From Opitutales bacterium (GTDB lineage: Bacteria; Verrucomicrobiota; Verrucomicrobiia; Opitutales; Oceanipulchritudinaceae): a stretch of 8,150 bases of DNA. The translations under genes and the position numbers were made by a program. Position 1 is the stretch's first letter. The number at the start of each line of letters is the position of its first letter. The stretch lies in assembly GCA_007123395.1 (NCBI GenBank), contig SKLD01000327.1, forward strand, positions 1 through 8,150, written 5' to 3'. The notes under the pieces were generated by a model. That model was not told the origin of the DNA. It did no database searches and was given only the letters and a program-made list of their open reading frames with translations. This document shows, piece by piece, positions 1 through 5,607 of the stretch.

Positions 1-324
1 TGCCGATACCCGCCCGTAGGCAGCGGGCGTCCGCCTTCCCGATGAAGAAGGCGCTTCGCCGGGAAAGGCGACCGTCTTCGCATCCTCTTCTCTCGCCGCC
101 ATGCGGATTCGGTGCAGCAGCCGCTCTTCTGCCTCCGCTGACGGAGACTCCGGCGATGCCTCGGCGGCGGCGTAGAGGCAGAGGCTTTCGCGGAAATCAT
201 CTACCAACGCACGCAAACCGGCGTCGTTCCGCAGCCGGTTGGCGAAAGCCTCGCGCTCCGGCGCTTCGAGCAGGTCGAGCGCGTAGAGGGCGGCTTGTTC
301 TTCAAGTTGTGGAGGAATCGTCAC
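1..324 (-). CDS. Anti-sigma factor, N-terminal part (runs off the window)
   Basis: Reading leftward from GTG at 324, an open frame of 108 codons continues past base 1. It begins MTIPPQLEEQAALYALDLL, followed by EAPEREAFANRL and a stretch like LRALVDDFRESLCLYAAAE. This 'EEQAALYALDLLEAPERxxF' opening is typical of the cytoplasmic sigma-binding domain of RskA-like anti-sigma factors. The transmembrane helix and C-terminal domain expected in that family would lie outside the window. No HxxxCxxC zinc motif is seen, so it is not a classical ZAS protein in the visible part. The GTG lies 23 bases inside the 3' end of the sigma gene, so translational coupling is likely. It probably binds and silences the neighbouring ECF sigma factor. 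The family call rests on the N-terminal pattern and the gene order; the start is inferred from that pattern, as there is no strong ribosome-binding site. Confidence 0.72.
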   Translation of the reverse strand, partial: MTIPPQLEEQAALYALDLLEAPEREAFANRLRNDAGLRALVDDFRESLCLYAAAEASPESPSAEAEERLLHRIRMAAREEDAKTVAFPGEAPSSSGRRTPAAYGRVSA

Positions 325-898
325 GTTTGCGGATCATGGAGCGCAGCCGCAGAAGGCCGCGGCGGATGTCTGACTTCACCGAACCGAGCGGCCGGTTGAG
401 TTCCGCCGCGATCTCCGCGTGGGAAAAACCTTTGAAATAGGCTAGGAAAATACATTTGCGTTGGAAGGGAGAAAGGCAATCAAGGAAATTCCGCAATTCG
501 CGTCCGTCGTCGCGGGCGTCAGCTATTTCTCCGGCGGAAGGTTCGCCCGAGGGGACGGGCCGCACTTGCTCTTCCAGCTCTTCGTGACCGGGACGGCGGT
601 GACGCTTGCGCAACCGGTCGATGGCAATGCTGCGGGCCATGACACATAGCCAAGTGTAAGGCGAGGCGCGGTCGGGGTCATAGCTTTCCGCTTTCGTCCA
701 TGCCTTCGTAAAGAGGTCCTGCATGGCCTCCTCAGCCTCGCCCCGGTCATTCAGCGATTTCATCAGAATGCCAAAGAGGACGCGGTTGTAGCGAGCGTAA
801 AGGGATTGGAGCGCGGTATCATCGCCACGGGCCATCCGCCCGATCCAATCAACCGCCTCCTCACGTTCGCGGGCACTGGCCTCTCGCTCCAAAGACAC
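302..898 (-). CDS. ECF RNA polymerase sigma factor (SigK-like)
   Basis: This 198-residue protein has the two-domain layout of extracytoplasmic-function sigma factors, which direct RNA polymerase to a small regulon. Region 2 spans about residues 28-101, with YARYNRVLFGILM, the EAEEAMQDLFTKAW segment (54-67) and YTWLCVMARSIAIDRLRKRH, which covers the -10 recognition helix. Region 4 spans about 137-188, with LSPFQRKCIFLAYFKGFSHAEIA followed by a helix-turn-helix (160-181, including RPLGSVKSDIRRGL) for -35 recognition. The form of region 4 and the adjacent RskA-like anti-sigma gene resemble the SigK-RskA group. The start is GTG at 898; no good Shine-Dalgarno sequence precedes it, and internal starts are possible but would trim only the linker before region 2. 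A terminator-like hairpin lies 46-89 bases upstream. The family is secure; the stimulus and regulon cannot be read from the sequence. Confidence 0.93.
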   Translation of the reverse strand: MSLEREASAREREEAVDWIGRMARGDDTALQSLYARYNRVLFGILMKSLNDRGEAEEAMQDLFTKAWTKAESYDPDRASPYTWLCVMARSIAIDRLRKRHRRPGHEELEEQVRPVPSGEPSAGEIADARDDGRELRNFLDCLSPFQRKCIFLAYFKGFSHAEIAAELNRPLGSVKSDIRRGLLRLRSMIRKRDDSSTT

Positions 899-1445
899 AA
901 TCCGAACGGTAGTGCAACGACGCGATTGTGAAAACCAATTTCGAAAAAAAGATAGGGGGAGCGCCGGCCGGGGGACCGGGCTCCCCCCCTGAAACCCGCG
1001 CCGTGTCTGTAGACAACGGAGCGGGCGAGCGGGGGCGAGGGAGGCTGCCCCGCTCAGGCGGGTTGCTGAAAAAGGAGAAAAAAAGCAGGCTCAACTCCCC
1101 CGGGAAACGGGAGGCCGCCGGGCCAGGCCAGGCCGGAGCCAGTCAGAACGCGGCATGCATCAGGGTAACACACCGAAGACAAGCCTGGACCGCGGCGGCT
1201 CCCGCCAGGGGTATCGAAACCACACATTCCCAAGACAACGAGGGCGGAAAAATCTTACCCGAGCGGCAGCAAAGCGGATGTGAAAGAACGGCGGGAATTA
1301 CCCGCATGCCGACACATACGGCAGATTCATAGCGTCGGATGCACCCGCGCCGGATATTTTCGAAAAAAAACGCCGCCCGGTGATTTTCGGCTGCGGCGCG
1401 CGGAATCATTCGCCTTTCCGGGCCGGACAGCCATGGTCGGCGCAC
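899..1445. other. Long gene-poor interval between sigma and acyltransferase genes
   Basis: No reading frame here has convincing protein features on either strand. A frame for the rightward acyltransferase is open from GTG 1380, but I favour the later start at 1446. The interval is rich in short inverted repeats: GGGGGAGC/GCTCCCCC at 955-962/980-987, CCCGC-TCAG-GCGGG at 1049-1062 and GCGGG-AATTA-CCCGC at 1291-1305. It also has A-runs at 944-950 and 1363-1370 and a GGCCA-GGCCA-GGCC triplication around 1130. It should hold the promoters for the leftward sigma gene and the rightward acyltransferase gene, but I cannot place either with confidence. A structured RNA is possible; I looked for RNase P, tmRNA and cobalamin-riboswitch signatures from memory and saw none. 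Confidence 0.6.
944..987 (-). terminator. Terminator-like hairpin with T-run, upstream of the sigma gene
   Basis: On the minus strand an 8-bp G+C-rich stem (GGGGGAGC / GCTCCCCC, plus-strand arms 955-962 and 980-987) can extend inward by a further CCGG/CCGG pairing after one unpaired base. It is followed, after four bases (TATC), by seven consecutive T's (944-950). This is the form of a Rho-independent terminator firing leftward. No leftward gene lies to its right, so it would stop either a leader transcript of the sigma gene or antisense transcription from the acyltransferase side. Structure seen directly; function inferred. Confidence 0.55.
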
Positions 1446-2174
1446 GTGAGAGAAACATCCGCCAGCACTCGGTCCGGTGCCACGTCCGGGCGACCGTTTG
1501 AGAGCGGTACGGTCTACCGGCTGTCCGGCTGGCGCAGGTGGGTCTGCCGCCCGCTCGCCGCCCTGCTCTGGCTCTACCTCCGATCCCTGCGCCTGCGCAT
1601 GGACGCCGATTCCGCCGCCGCGCGCGATGCTTCCCGCGCTCCGCGCATATTTGTCAGCTGGCACAACCGGTCGCTCCTCGCGCCCGTCATGGCGAAGCGT
1701 TTCTTCGATCCGGGCAACGTCGCCTGCCTCGTGAGCCCGAGCCGAAACGCTGCATGGGAAGTCGCTTTCTACGAAGCAGTCGGCTTCCGCATCGTGCGCG
1801 GGAGCAGCAGCCGCCGGGGAATCGCCGCCGCGCGCGAACTCATCCGCGAACTGCGCTCCGGCCGCGACATCGCCATTACCCCCGACGGACCTAGCGGACC
1901 GCTCCACGACATCAAACGCGGCGCGCTCATCGTCGCGCGGCAGTCCGGGGCGGCCGTGGCCTTCATCATCCCCAACGCCCGCCATGCCGTGCGCCTGCCC
2001 ACTTGGGACCGGCACCTCGTCCCGCTGCCCTTCAGCCGCGTCGACGTGCGTCTCGTCATCCGCCCGCCCCACGCGGAGTGCGGCTATGCCGACGAAGCCG
2101 CCGCCCTCGCCGACTGGCGCGCCGTGCTCACCTTCATCGACGACGATCTCGCACACCCCGCCGGACGCGAGTGA
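1446..2174 (+). CDS. DUF374-family lysophospholipid acyltransferase-like protein
   Basis: A 242-residue protein of the DUF374 group, acyltransferase-like enzymes thought to act on lipid A or phospholipids at the inner membrane. Using GTG 1446, residues 27-51 (SGWRRWVCRPLAALLWLYLRS) form a basic and hydrophobic N-terminal segment that may anchor the protein. The signature blocks follow in order: FVSWHNRSLL (69-78, with the active-site His of WHN), LVSPSRNAAWEVAFYEAVGF (95-114), VRGSSSRRG (117-125) and ITPDGPSGP (144-152), then GALIVARQSGAAV and the TWDRHLVPLPFSRV block. This is essentially the whole family length. The frame is open back to GTG 1380, which would add 22 residues lacking family resemblance; neither start has a Shine-Dalgarno sequence. 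It is followed after 60 bases by a small membrane-protein gene on the same strand. The family is clear; the acyl donor and acceptor are unknown. Confidence 0.9.
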   Translation: MRETSASTRSGATSGRPFESGTVYRLSGWRRWVCRPLAALLWLYLRSLRLRMDADSAAARDASRAPRIFVSWHNRSLLAPVMAKRFFDPGNVACLVSPSRNAAWEVAFYEAVGFRIVRGSSSRRGIAAARELIRELRSGRDIAITPDGPSGPLHDIKRGALIVARQSGAAVAFIIPNARHAVRLPTWDRHLVPLPFSRVDVRLVIRPPHAECGYADEAAALADWRAVLTFIDDDLAHPAGRE

Positions 2175-2234
2175 TCGGCGGCACGCTTCCCGCTTGCACA
2201 CTGCGCCTGTCCAGCCAAAAGATCACTCCGCAAC

Positions 2235-2492
2235 ATGGACACCCCGAGCCACCAGTCGACCGCTGCCGTCCTCCTCCGCGTCGGAGCCGTATTCATCATG
2301 CTCGCGGCCCTCTGGCAGATGCTCGCCAACGCCGCCGAGTCCGTCTTCGAAATCGATCCGAGCTATCTCGGCTACTACTTCCGGCAAAACCTCCTGCGCC
2401 CGCTCATTGGTCTTATCCTCGGGCTGTTCCTCTTCTTCTTCGCCGGTCCCCTTGCGCGCCGCTGCGCCCCGGCGGGGCGCGACAGCCCCTGA
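2235..2492 (+). CDS. Small two-helix membrane protein, unknown function
   Basis: An 85-residue protein that I do not recognise. It has two hydrophobic helices, about residues 10-31 (AAVLLRVGAVFIMLAALWQML) and 56-74 (PLIGLILGLFLFFFAGPLA). A polar loop of about 24 residues lies between them, rich in aromatic and acidic residues (ESVFEIDPSYLGYYFRQNLL). The C-terminus is basic (ARRCAPAGRD). The positive charges at the end and the short hydrophilic start suggest a hairpin in the inner membrane with both ends cytoplasmic. Codons end mostly in C or G, like the genes on both sides, which supports real coding. Its stop (2490-2492) lies 5 bases before the ATG of the heparinase-like gene, so the two are probably translated together. 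A role in export or anchoring of the lyase is a guess from position only. Confidence 0.75.
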   Translation: MDTPSHQSTAAVLLRVGAVFIMLAALWQMLANAAESVFEIDPSYLGYYFRQNLLRPLIGLILGLFLFFFAGPLARRCAPAGRDSP

Positions 2493-2497
2493 CCGGT

Positions 2498-4534
2498 ATG
2501 ACGGGCTTCACGCGGGTCTTCCTCTCCCTGTGCGCATTTGCCGCCGCATACTCCCTAGCGTGCGGCGAAGGCAGCCCTTCCGACACACTCGTCGCCCGTG
2601 CCGGGTTGAGCGACGCCCGCTTCGACCGGCTCATCGAGGCCCTCGATCTTGACCGCCCGGACCTCGACGACGCCGCGCGGGCCTTCGCTGCCGGCGACCG
2701 CGATGCCGCCGCCCGCGCCCTCCTGCGCCACTTTTCCGCGCGTCCGCTTCCACCCGGCGTGCCCGCCGCCCTCAAGCCCCCGCCCGCATACCGCGATCGC
2801 GCGCACGACGCCCTCAACGACCGCTTCACCCTCCAGGACCTCCGTGGACGCCAGCCCCGCCTCGAGGACGGCAGCCTCGACTGGGAAGCCCGCGGGCCGC
2901 GAGACGACAAAGAGTGGGCGTGGTTCCTCAACCGCCACGGCTTCATCCCCGACCTCCTCGCCGCCCACGCCGCCACCGGCGACCCACGCTACGCCGCCAA
3001 AGCTGCCTCCCTCCTCGTCGACTGGACGGACGCCAACCCCTACCCCGCCCGCTTCAGTTTCTCGCCCGCATGGCGCCCGCTCGAAGCCGCTCGACGCGTC
3101 ATGCAGGCATGGATCCCCGCCTTTGCATACATGCGGCAAGACCCCGATGCGCACGGACCCGCTCTCCTCGCCATGCTCGCCTCCGTGCCCGACCACGCCG
3201 ACAAACTCGACCGCTTCGCCTCCTTCTGGGGCGGCAACCACCTCATCACCGAAAAGATCGCCCTCGCCACCCTCGCCGCCGCATGGCCGGAGTTCCGCGA
3301 AGCCGAAGCGTGGTTCGACCGCGCCGTCGACACCGTCCGCCGCGAAATCACCGCACAGACCTACCCCGACGGCAGCTACAAAGAACTCACCAACCACTAC
3401 CAGCGCGTCGTCCTTGCCGCCGTCCAGCCGCTCATGCCCGTCCTCCGCGCCCGCGACGCCGACGCCGCCGACGCCCTCTCCCGCCGCGTCGAGGAAATGT
3501 GGCACTACTTCATCATGGTCGCCGCGCCCGACGGCACCGGCCCCATGAACAACGCCTCCGACCTCGAGCACAACCACGCCAGAGCCGAAAGCATGCCCGC
3601 GTTCTTCAACCGCCCCGACTGGAACTACGTCCTCAGCCACGGCGCGCGCGGCGAACGCCCCCGCGGCCCGCCCTCACGCTTCTTCGAGTGGGCCGGCCAT
3701 GTCGTCATGCGGCTCGGGTGGAACCCCGACGGCCCGTGGCTCTTCTTCGACGCCGGCCCCCACGGCAGCGCCCACCAGCACAAAGACCAGCTCAACCTCG
3801 CCTTCTTCGCCCGCGGGCGCCACCTCGTCGCCGACAGCGGGCGCTACATCTACCAACCCGGACCGTGGAAAGATTACTTCGAGGGCCCCCGCGCCCACAA
3901 CGTCCTCCTCCTCGACGGGCGCGGCACCGTCCCGCCCCCCCGCGTCGTCTCCCGCCCGCTCCCCGTCCGCGTCGATTTTTCCGACACGCACGCCTTCCCC
4001 ACCGCCGCCGCCCCCTTTCCCACGGACCCCGCGCGCGGACGCGGCGCGCCCCGCCACACCCGCGCCGTCCTCCTCCTCGGCCCCGAACACGCCCTCGTCC
4101 TCGACGAAGTCATCGCCTTCGGTCCGCGCACCCTCGAAGCCGTGTGGAACTTCCACCCCTCCGTCACACCCGACGAAGCCGACCGCATCGTCCGCCGCCT
4201 CCCCGCCCCCGGCGGCAACGCCCTCAGCCAAACCGCCGTCACTGATCTGCGCGGCAGCGAAGACCCCGTCGGGGGATGGTTCAGCCCCACTTACAACCTC
4301 CGCAAACCCGCCCTCCAGCGCACCCACACCTTCCGCACCCGCGGCCCCGTCGTCCTCCCGTGGCTCCTCAGCCATCCCGACGCCCCCGAGCCCGACATCA
4401 CCCTCACCACCGTCGGCAACCGCACCTACCGCATCCACGCCGCCCTCCCCGGCCAACCCGCGCAAACCTACACCATCCGCTTCGACCGCCGCTACGCCCG
4501 CATCCTCAACGACCCCGCCCCGCCCCAAGAGTGA
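2498..4534 (+). CDS. Secreted heparinase II/III-family polysaccharide lyase
   Basis: A 678-residue protein with the two-part build of heparinase II/III-like lyases, which cleave uronic-acid polysaccharides by beta-elimination outside the cytoplasm. It opens with a signal peptide (MTGFTRVFLSLCAFAAAYSLAC, about 1-22). The cysteine sits in SLAC, a near miss to a lipobox, so lipid attachment is uncertain. Residues about 35-380 form the alpha-helical toroid (Hepar_II_III_N type), with RPLEAARRVMQAW, WGGNHLITE (His248) and DGSYKELTNHYQ (291-302; Tyr294, Glu296, His300, Tyr301), the usual catalytic neighbourhood. Residues about 395-670 form the beta-sandwich Heparinase II/III-like domain, with FDAGPHGSAHQHKDQLNL (His426, His428, Asp430) and GPRAHNVLLLDG (His467). 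The length is full for the family. The start at ATG 2498 fits the signal peptide and lies 5 bases after the preceding stop; the frame is open further upstream but without coding sense. Substrate (alginate, heparin-like or other uronan) cannot be told. Confidence 0.93.
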   Translation: MTGFTRVFLSLCAFAAAYSLACGEGSPSDTLVARAGLSDARFDRLIEALDLDRPDLDDAARAFAAGDRDAAARALLRHFSARPLPPGVPAALKPPPAYRDRAHDALNDRFTLQDLRGRQPRLEDGSLDWEARGPRDDKEWAWFLNRHGFIPDLLAAHAATGDPRYAAKAASLLVDWTDANPYPARFSFSPAWRPLEAARRVMQAWIPAFAYMRQDPDAHGPALLAMLASVPDHADKLDRFASFWGGNHLITEKIALATLAAAWPEFREAEAWFDRAVDTVRREITAQTYPDGSYKELTNHYQRVVLAAVQPLMPVLRARDADAADALSRRVEEMWHYFIMVAAPDGTGPMNNASDLEHNHARAESMPAFFNRPDWNYVLSHGARGERPRGPPSRFFEWAGHVVMRLGWNPDGPWLFFDAGPHGSAHQHKDQLNLAFFARGRHLVADSGRYIYQPGPWKDYFEGPRAHNVLLLDGRGTVPPPRVVSRPLPVRVDFSDTHAFPTAAAPFPTDPARGRGAPRHTRAVLLLGPEHALVLDEVIAFGPRTLEAVWNFHPSVTPDEADRIVRRLPAPGGNALSQTAVTDLRGSEDPVGGWFSPTYNLRKPALQRTHTFRTRGPVVLPWLLSHPDAPEPDITLTTVGNRTYRIHAALPGQPAQTYTIRFDRRYARILNDPAPPQE

Positions 4535-4560
4535 TATCCGGAAAGGCCATCGGATATCAC
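4531..4560. repeat. Perfect 10-bp inverted repeat across the lyase stop codon
   Basis: GTGATATCCG (4531-4540) and CGGATATCAC (4551-4560) are exact reverse complements around a 10-base loop. The TGA stop of the heparinase-like gene (4532-4534) lies in the left arm. No T-run follows on either strand, so it is not a standard intrinsic terminator. It may be a 3'-end RNA stabiliser, a Rho-linked end, or a protein-binding palindrome. It also marks the point where base composition changes abruptly. Confidence 0.7.
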
Positions 4561-4880
4561 CATAAAGCCGCCCTTATCCACATTATGCCGCATATACCCA
4601 AAAGAAAAATGGCGTACATTTATTCACATGAAGTGGTAAATCGCCGGATAATCCGTCTTTCGCTAAAGATAGCCCAATGTGACTTTTTCGGTGTATGCGT
4701 GCCGCAAATAAAATGACGGGCATTGTTAACAACCGCTGGTGGCATGCAGGTGTGCGGGAGTCGTTGACCGTTACGGGGCGCAAGGGGCATGAGCGTCGGG
4801 GACAATGGCCACGCCTGTCCACGAACGATCCGATCTCGCCTACGCTGACACCCTTTGAAGAGCAGCAGCATGCGCCGCCT

Positions 4881-4974
4881 TTGGCGAAGTATGGATACCC
4901 GCCCGATCTCTCGGAGGATTGCCACGCAACTGGTGCTGAAGCAGGCGGAACTTTCAACGAAACATGGGGTCTGA
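4881..4974 (+). pseudogene. C-terminal remnant of a type I restriction R subunit (HsdR), frameshifted
   Basis: Two short peptide segments in different frames line up with what I remember as the conserved tail of DUF3387-type HsdR proteins (roughly 'KYGYPPD..EEAT.LVL.QAELL'). The first is LAKYGYPPDLSE, read from 4881 to 4916. The second is IATQLVLKQAELSTKHGV, read from 4918 and ending at TGA 4972-4974. Passing from one to the other requires skipping a single base (4917). HsdR is the ATP-dependent translocase and nuclease subunit of type I restriction-modification complexes. Only about 30 residues remain; nothing convincing was found upstream in any frame back to 4735, and there is no HsdM or HsdS. 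The setting in a low-GC scar supports decay of an acquired element. The match is from memory and short, so chance resemblance is not excluded. Confidence 0.55.
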
Positions 4975-5034
4975 GCCCGAGACGGCGAGGGTGATCGGCG
5001 GACGCCGCGCGGCGCAGCGGGGTGAGAGGGAGAT

Positions 5035-5064
5035 GAAGAGGAAGAGGAGGAGGAAGAGGAGGAG
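5035..5064 (+). repeat. Purine-only hexamer tract (GAAGAG/GAGGAG)
   Basis: Thirty consecutive purines are built from five hexamer units, GAAGAG, GAAGAG, GAGGAG, GAAGAG and GAGGAG. The tract contains several AGGAGG words, which match a Shine-Dalgarno sequence but lie about 40-60 bases before the Smr start. It overlaps a 12-codon ORF (5033-5071). It is a simple-sequence stretch and could slip in replication. Confidence 0.7.
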
Positions 5065-5102
5065 CGGTTGACGGGGCGGGGGCGGTCGGTTGGGATGGGG
5101 AC

Positions 5103-5390
5103 ATGGACGAGACGGAATATCCGGTGGACGGGACGCTGGACTTGCACATGTTCCGGCCGAAGGAGTGCGCGGAGGCGGTGGAGGCGTATCTGGAGGCCTG
5201 CGCGGAGGCGGGAATCCTTGATGTGCGGATCATTCACGGAAAAGGCATCGGCACACTGCGCGAGCAGGTGCGGAAGCAACTGGGGCGGCATCCGGGCGTG
5301 GCCGACTTCAACGTAGGCACGGGCGGCAACTGGGGAGCGACAACCGTGCGCCTGCGGCCCCTGCCGTGGCCAGCGGAGGGCGAAAAGTAG
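5103..5390 (+). CDS. Single-domain Smr (small MutS-related) protein
   Basis: A 95-residue protein made almost wholly of an Smr domain, the nuclease-like module found at the C-terminus of MutS2 and in stand-alone proteins that act on branched DNA or on mRNA in stalled-ribosome rescue. The hallmark motifs are present in order: TLDLHMFRP (11-19, the LDLH motif), VRIIHGKGIGTLRE (41-54, the HGKG motif) and GGNWGATTVRL (74-84, the closing glycine-rich beta strand). Between LDLH and HGKG lies one amphipathic helix (ECAEAVEAYLEACAEAG). No MutS2 ATPase or extra N-terminal region is present. ATG 5103 is the only sensible start: the frame has a stop at 5034-5036 and no other start codon between. GGGATGGGG just upstream may serve as ribosome-binding site. 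The family is firm; the cellular role is not. A hairpin starts at the stop codon. Confidence 0.92.
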   Translation: MDETEYPVDGTLDLHMFRPKECAEAVEAYLEACAEAGILDVRIIHGKGIGTLREQVRKQLGRHPGVADFNVGTGGNWGATTVRLRPLPWPAEGEK

Positions 5391-5412
5391 TCGGCGGGAT
5401 TCATCCCCCGAC
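5390..5412. repeat. Hairpin beginning at the Smr stop codon
   Basis: GTCGG(C)GGGA (5390-5399) pairs with TCCCCCGAC (5404-5412) around the loop TTCA. This gives nine base pairs with one bulged C at 5395. The first base is the last G of the TAG stop. No T-run follows, so a classic intrinsic terminator is not supported; a 3'-end structure is the simplest reading. Confidence 0.55.
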
Positions 5413-5496
5413 ATCGCAACGGCAGGCAGTCGGCGAAAATCGCTCGTTTTCCGCGACGCCGGGAATGTTCGTCAATCCGCGACACGCCCGCCGCCT

Positions 5497-5515
5497 CGGG
5501 CCAGGCGCTGACCCG
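5497..5515 (-). repeat. Short hairpin downstream of the PEP-CTERM gene
   Basis: On the minus strand CGGGTCA-GCGCC-TGGCCCG forms a seven-pair stem with one T-G wobble and a five-base loop. It lies about 93 bases past the stop of the leftward PEP-CTERM gene. No T-run follows it. It could close that transcript or form part of the tail of the Smr transcript; the evidence is weak. Confidence 0.3.
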
Positions 5516-5607
5516 GCTACGCCAGCATCCGGTCCACAGCAGTTTCGTTTAGCCACTGACAAACTTCGTGATCACACCTCCGGCCAAGGCGAGGGGTGCA
5601 GGGCTCC

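Larger units (their letters stand above)
4535..5102. other. Low-GC gene-poor scar between lyase and Smr genes
   Basis: No intact gene is supported here. Bases 4561-4730 have 72 G+C in 170 by hand count, against 48 of 60 in a sampled line of the preceding gene (3421-3480). The low-GC part contains a palindrome CGGAT-A-ATCCG at 4645-4655, related in sequence to the GATATCCG/CGGATATC repeat just before it. From about 4735 the GC content recovers and a frameshifted fragment resembling the end of HsdR appears at 4881-4974. A purine tract at 5035-5064 leads to the Smr gene. This looks like a degraded insertion rather than an ordinary regulatory gap. Confidence 0.55.

Noticed and set aside
1201..1247. 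A T-arm-like GGTTTCGATACC on the minus strand, suggesting a tRNA
   Set aside because: The five-pair T-stem does not form and there is no matching acceptor stem, D-arm or anticodon arm at tRNA spacing.
1143..2201. A 352-codon minus-strand open frame opposite the acyltransferase gene
   Set aside because: Its sequence is antisense to a well-supported DUF374 gene and shows no domain; the part beyond the gene is also featureless.
2555..3640. A 361-codon open frame on the minus strand opposite the lyase gene
   Set aside because: It is a composition shadow: Gly/Val/Glu-rich low-complexity protein without motifs, created by the C-ending codons of the real gene.
2914..4245. A 443-codon Arg/Pro-rich frame on the plus strand inside the lyase gene
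   Set aside because: Arg-Pro-rich low complexity typical of an out-of-frame reading of high-GC coding sequence.
4585..4716. Possible 43-residue ORF (starts MPHIPKRKMAYIY) in the low-GC patch
   Set aside because: No ribosome-binding site, no recognisable family, and it lies in a region that otherwise looks degraded; too weak to annotate as a gene.
4695..4994. A 99-codon plus-strand frame across the scar region
   Set aside because: Only its segment near 4881-4916 resembles anything (HsdR tail), and the match continues in another frame, so it is not an intact gene.
2171..5001. GTGATCGGCGG occurs at 2171-2181 and 4991-5001
   Set aside because: An 11-base match without flanking similarity; it is probably chance in GC-rich DNA, and no element boundaries are visible.
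5234..5485. An 83-codon minus-strand frame downstream of the Smr gene
   Set aside because: Half of it is antisense to the Smr gene, the rest lacks any motif, and there is no start-site signal.
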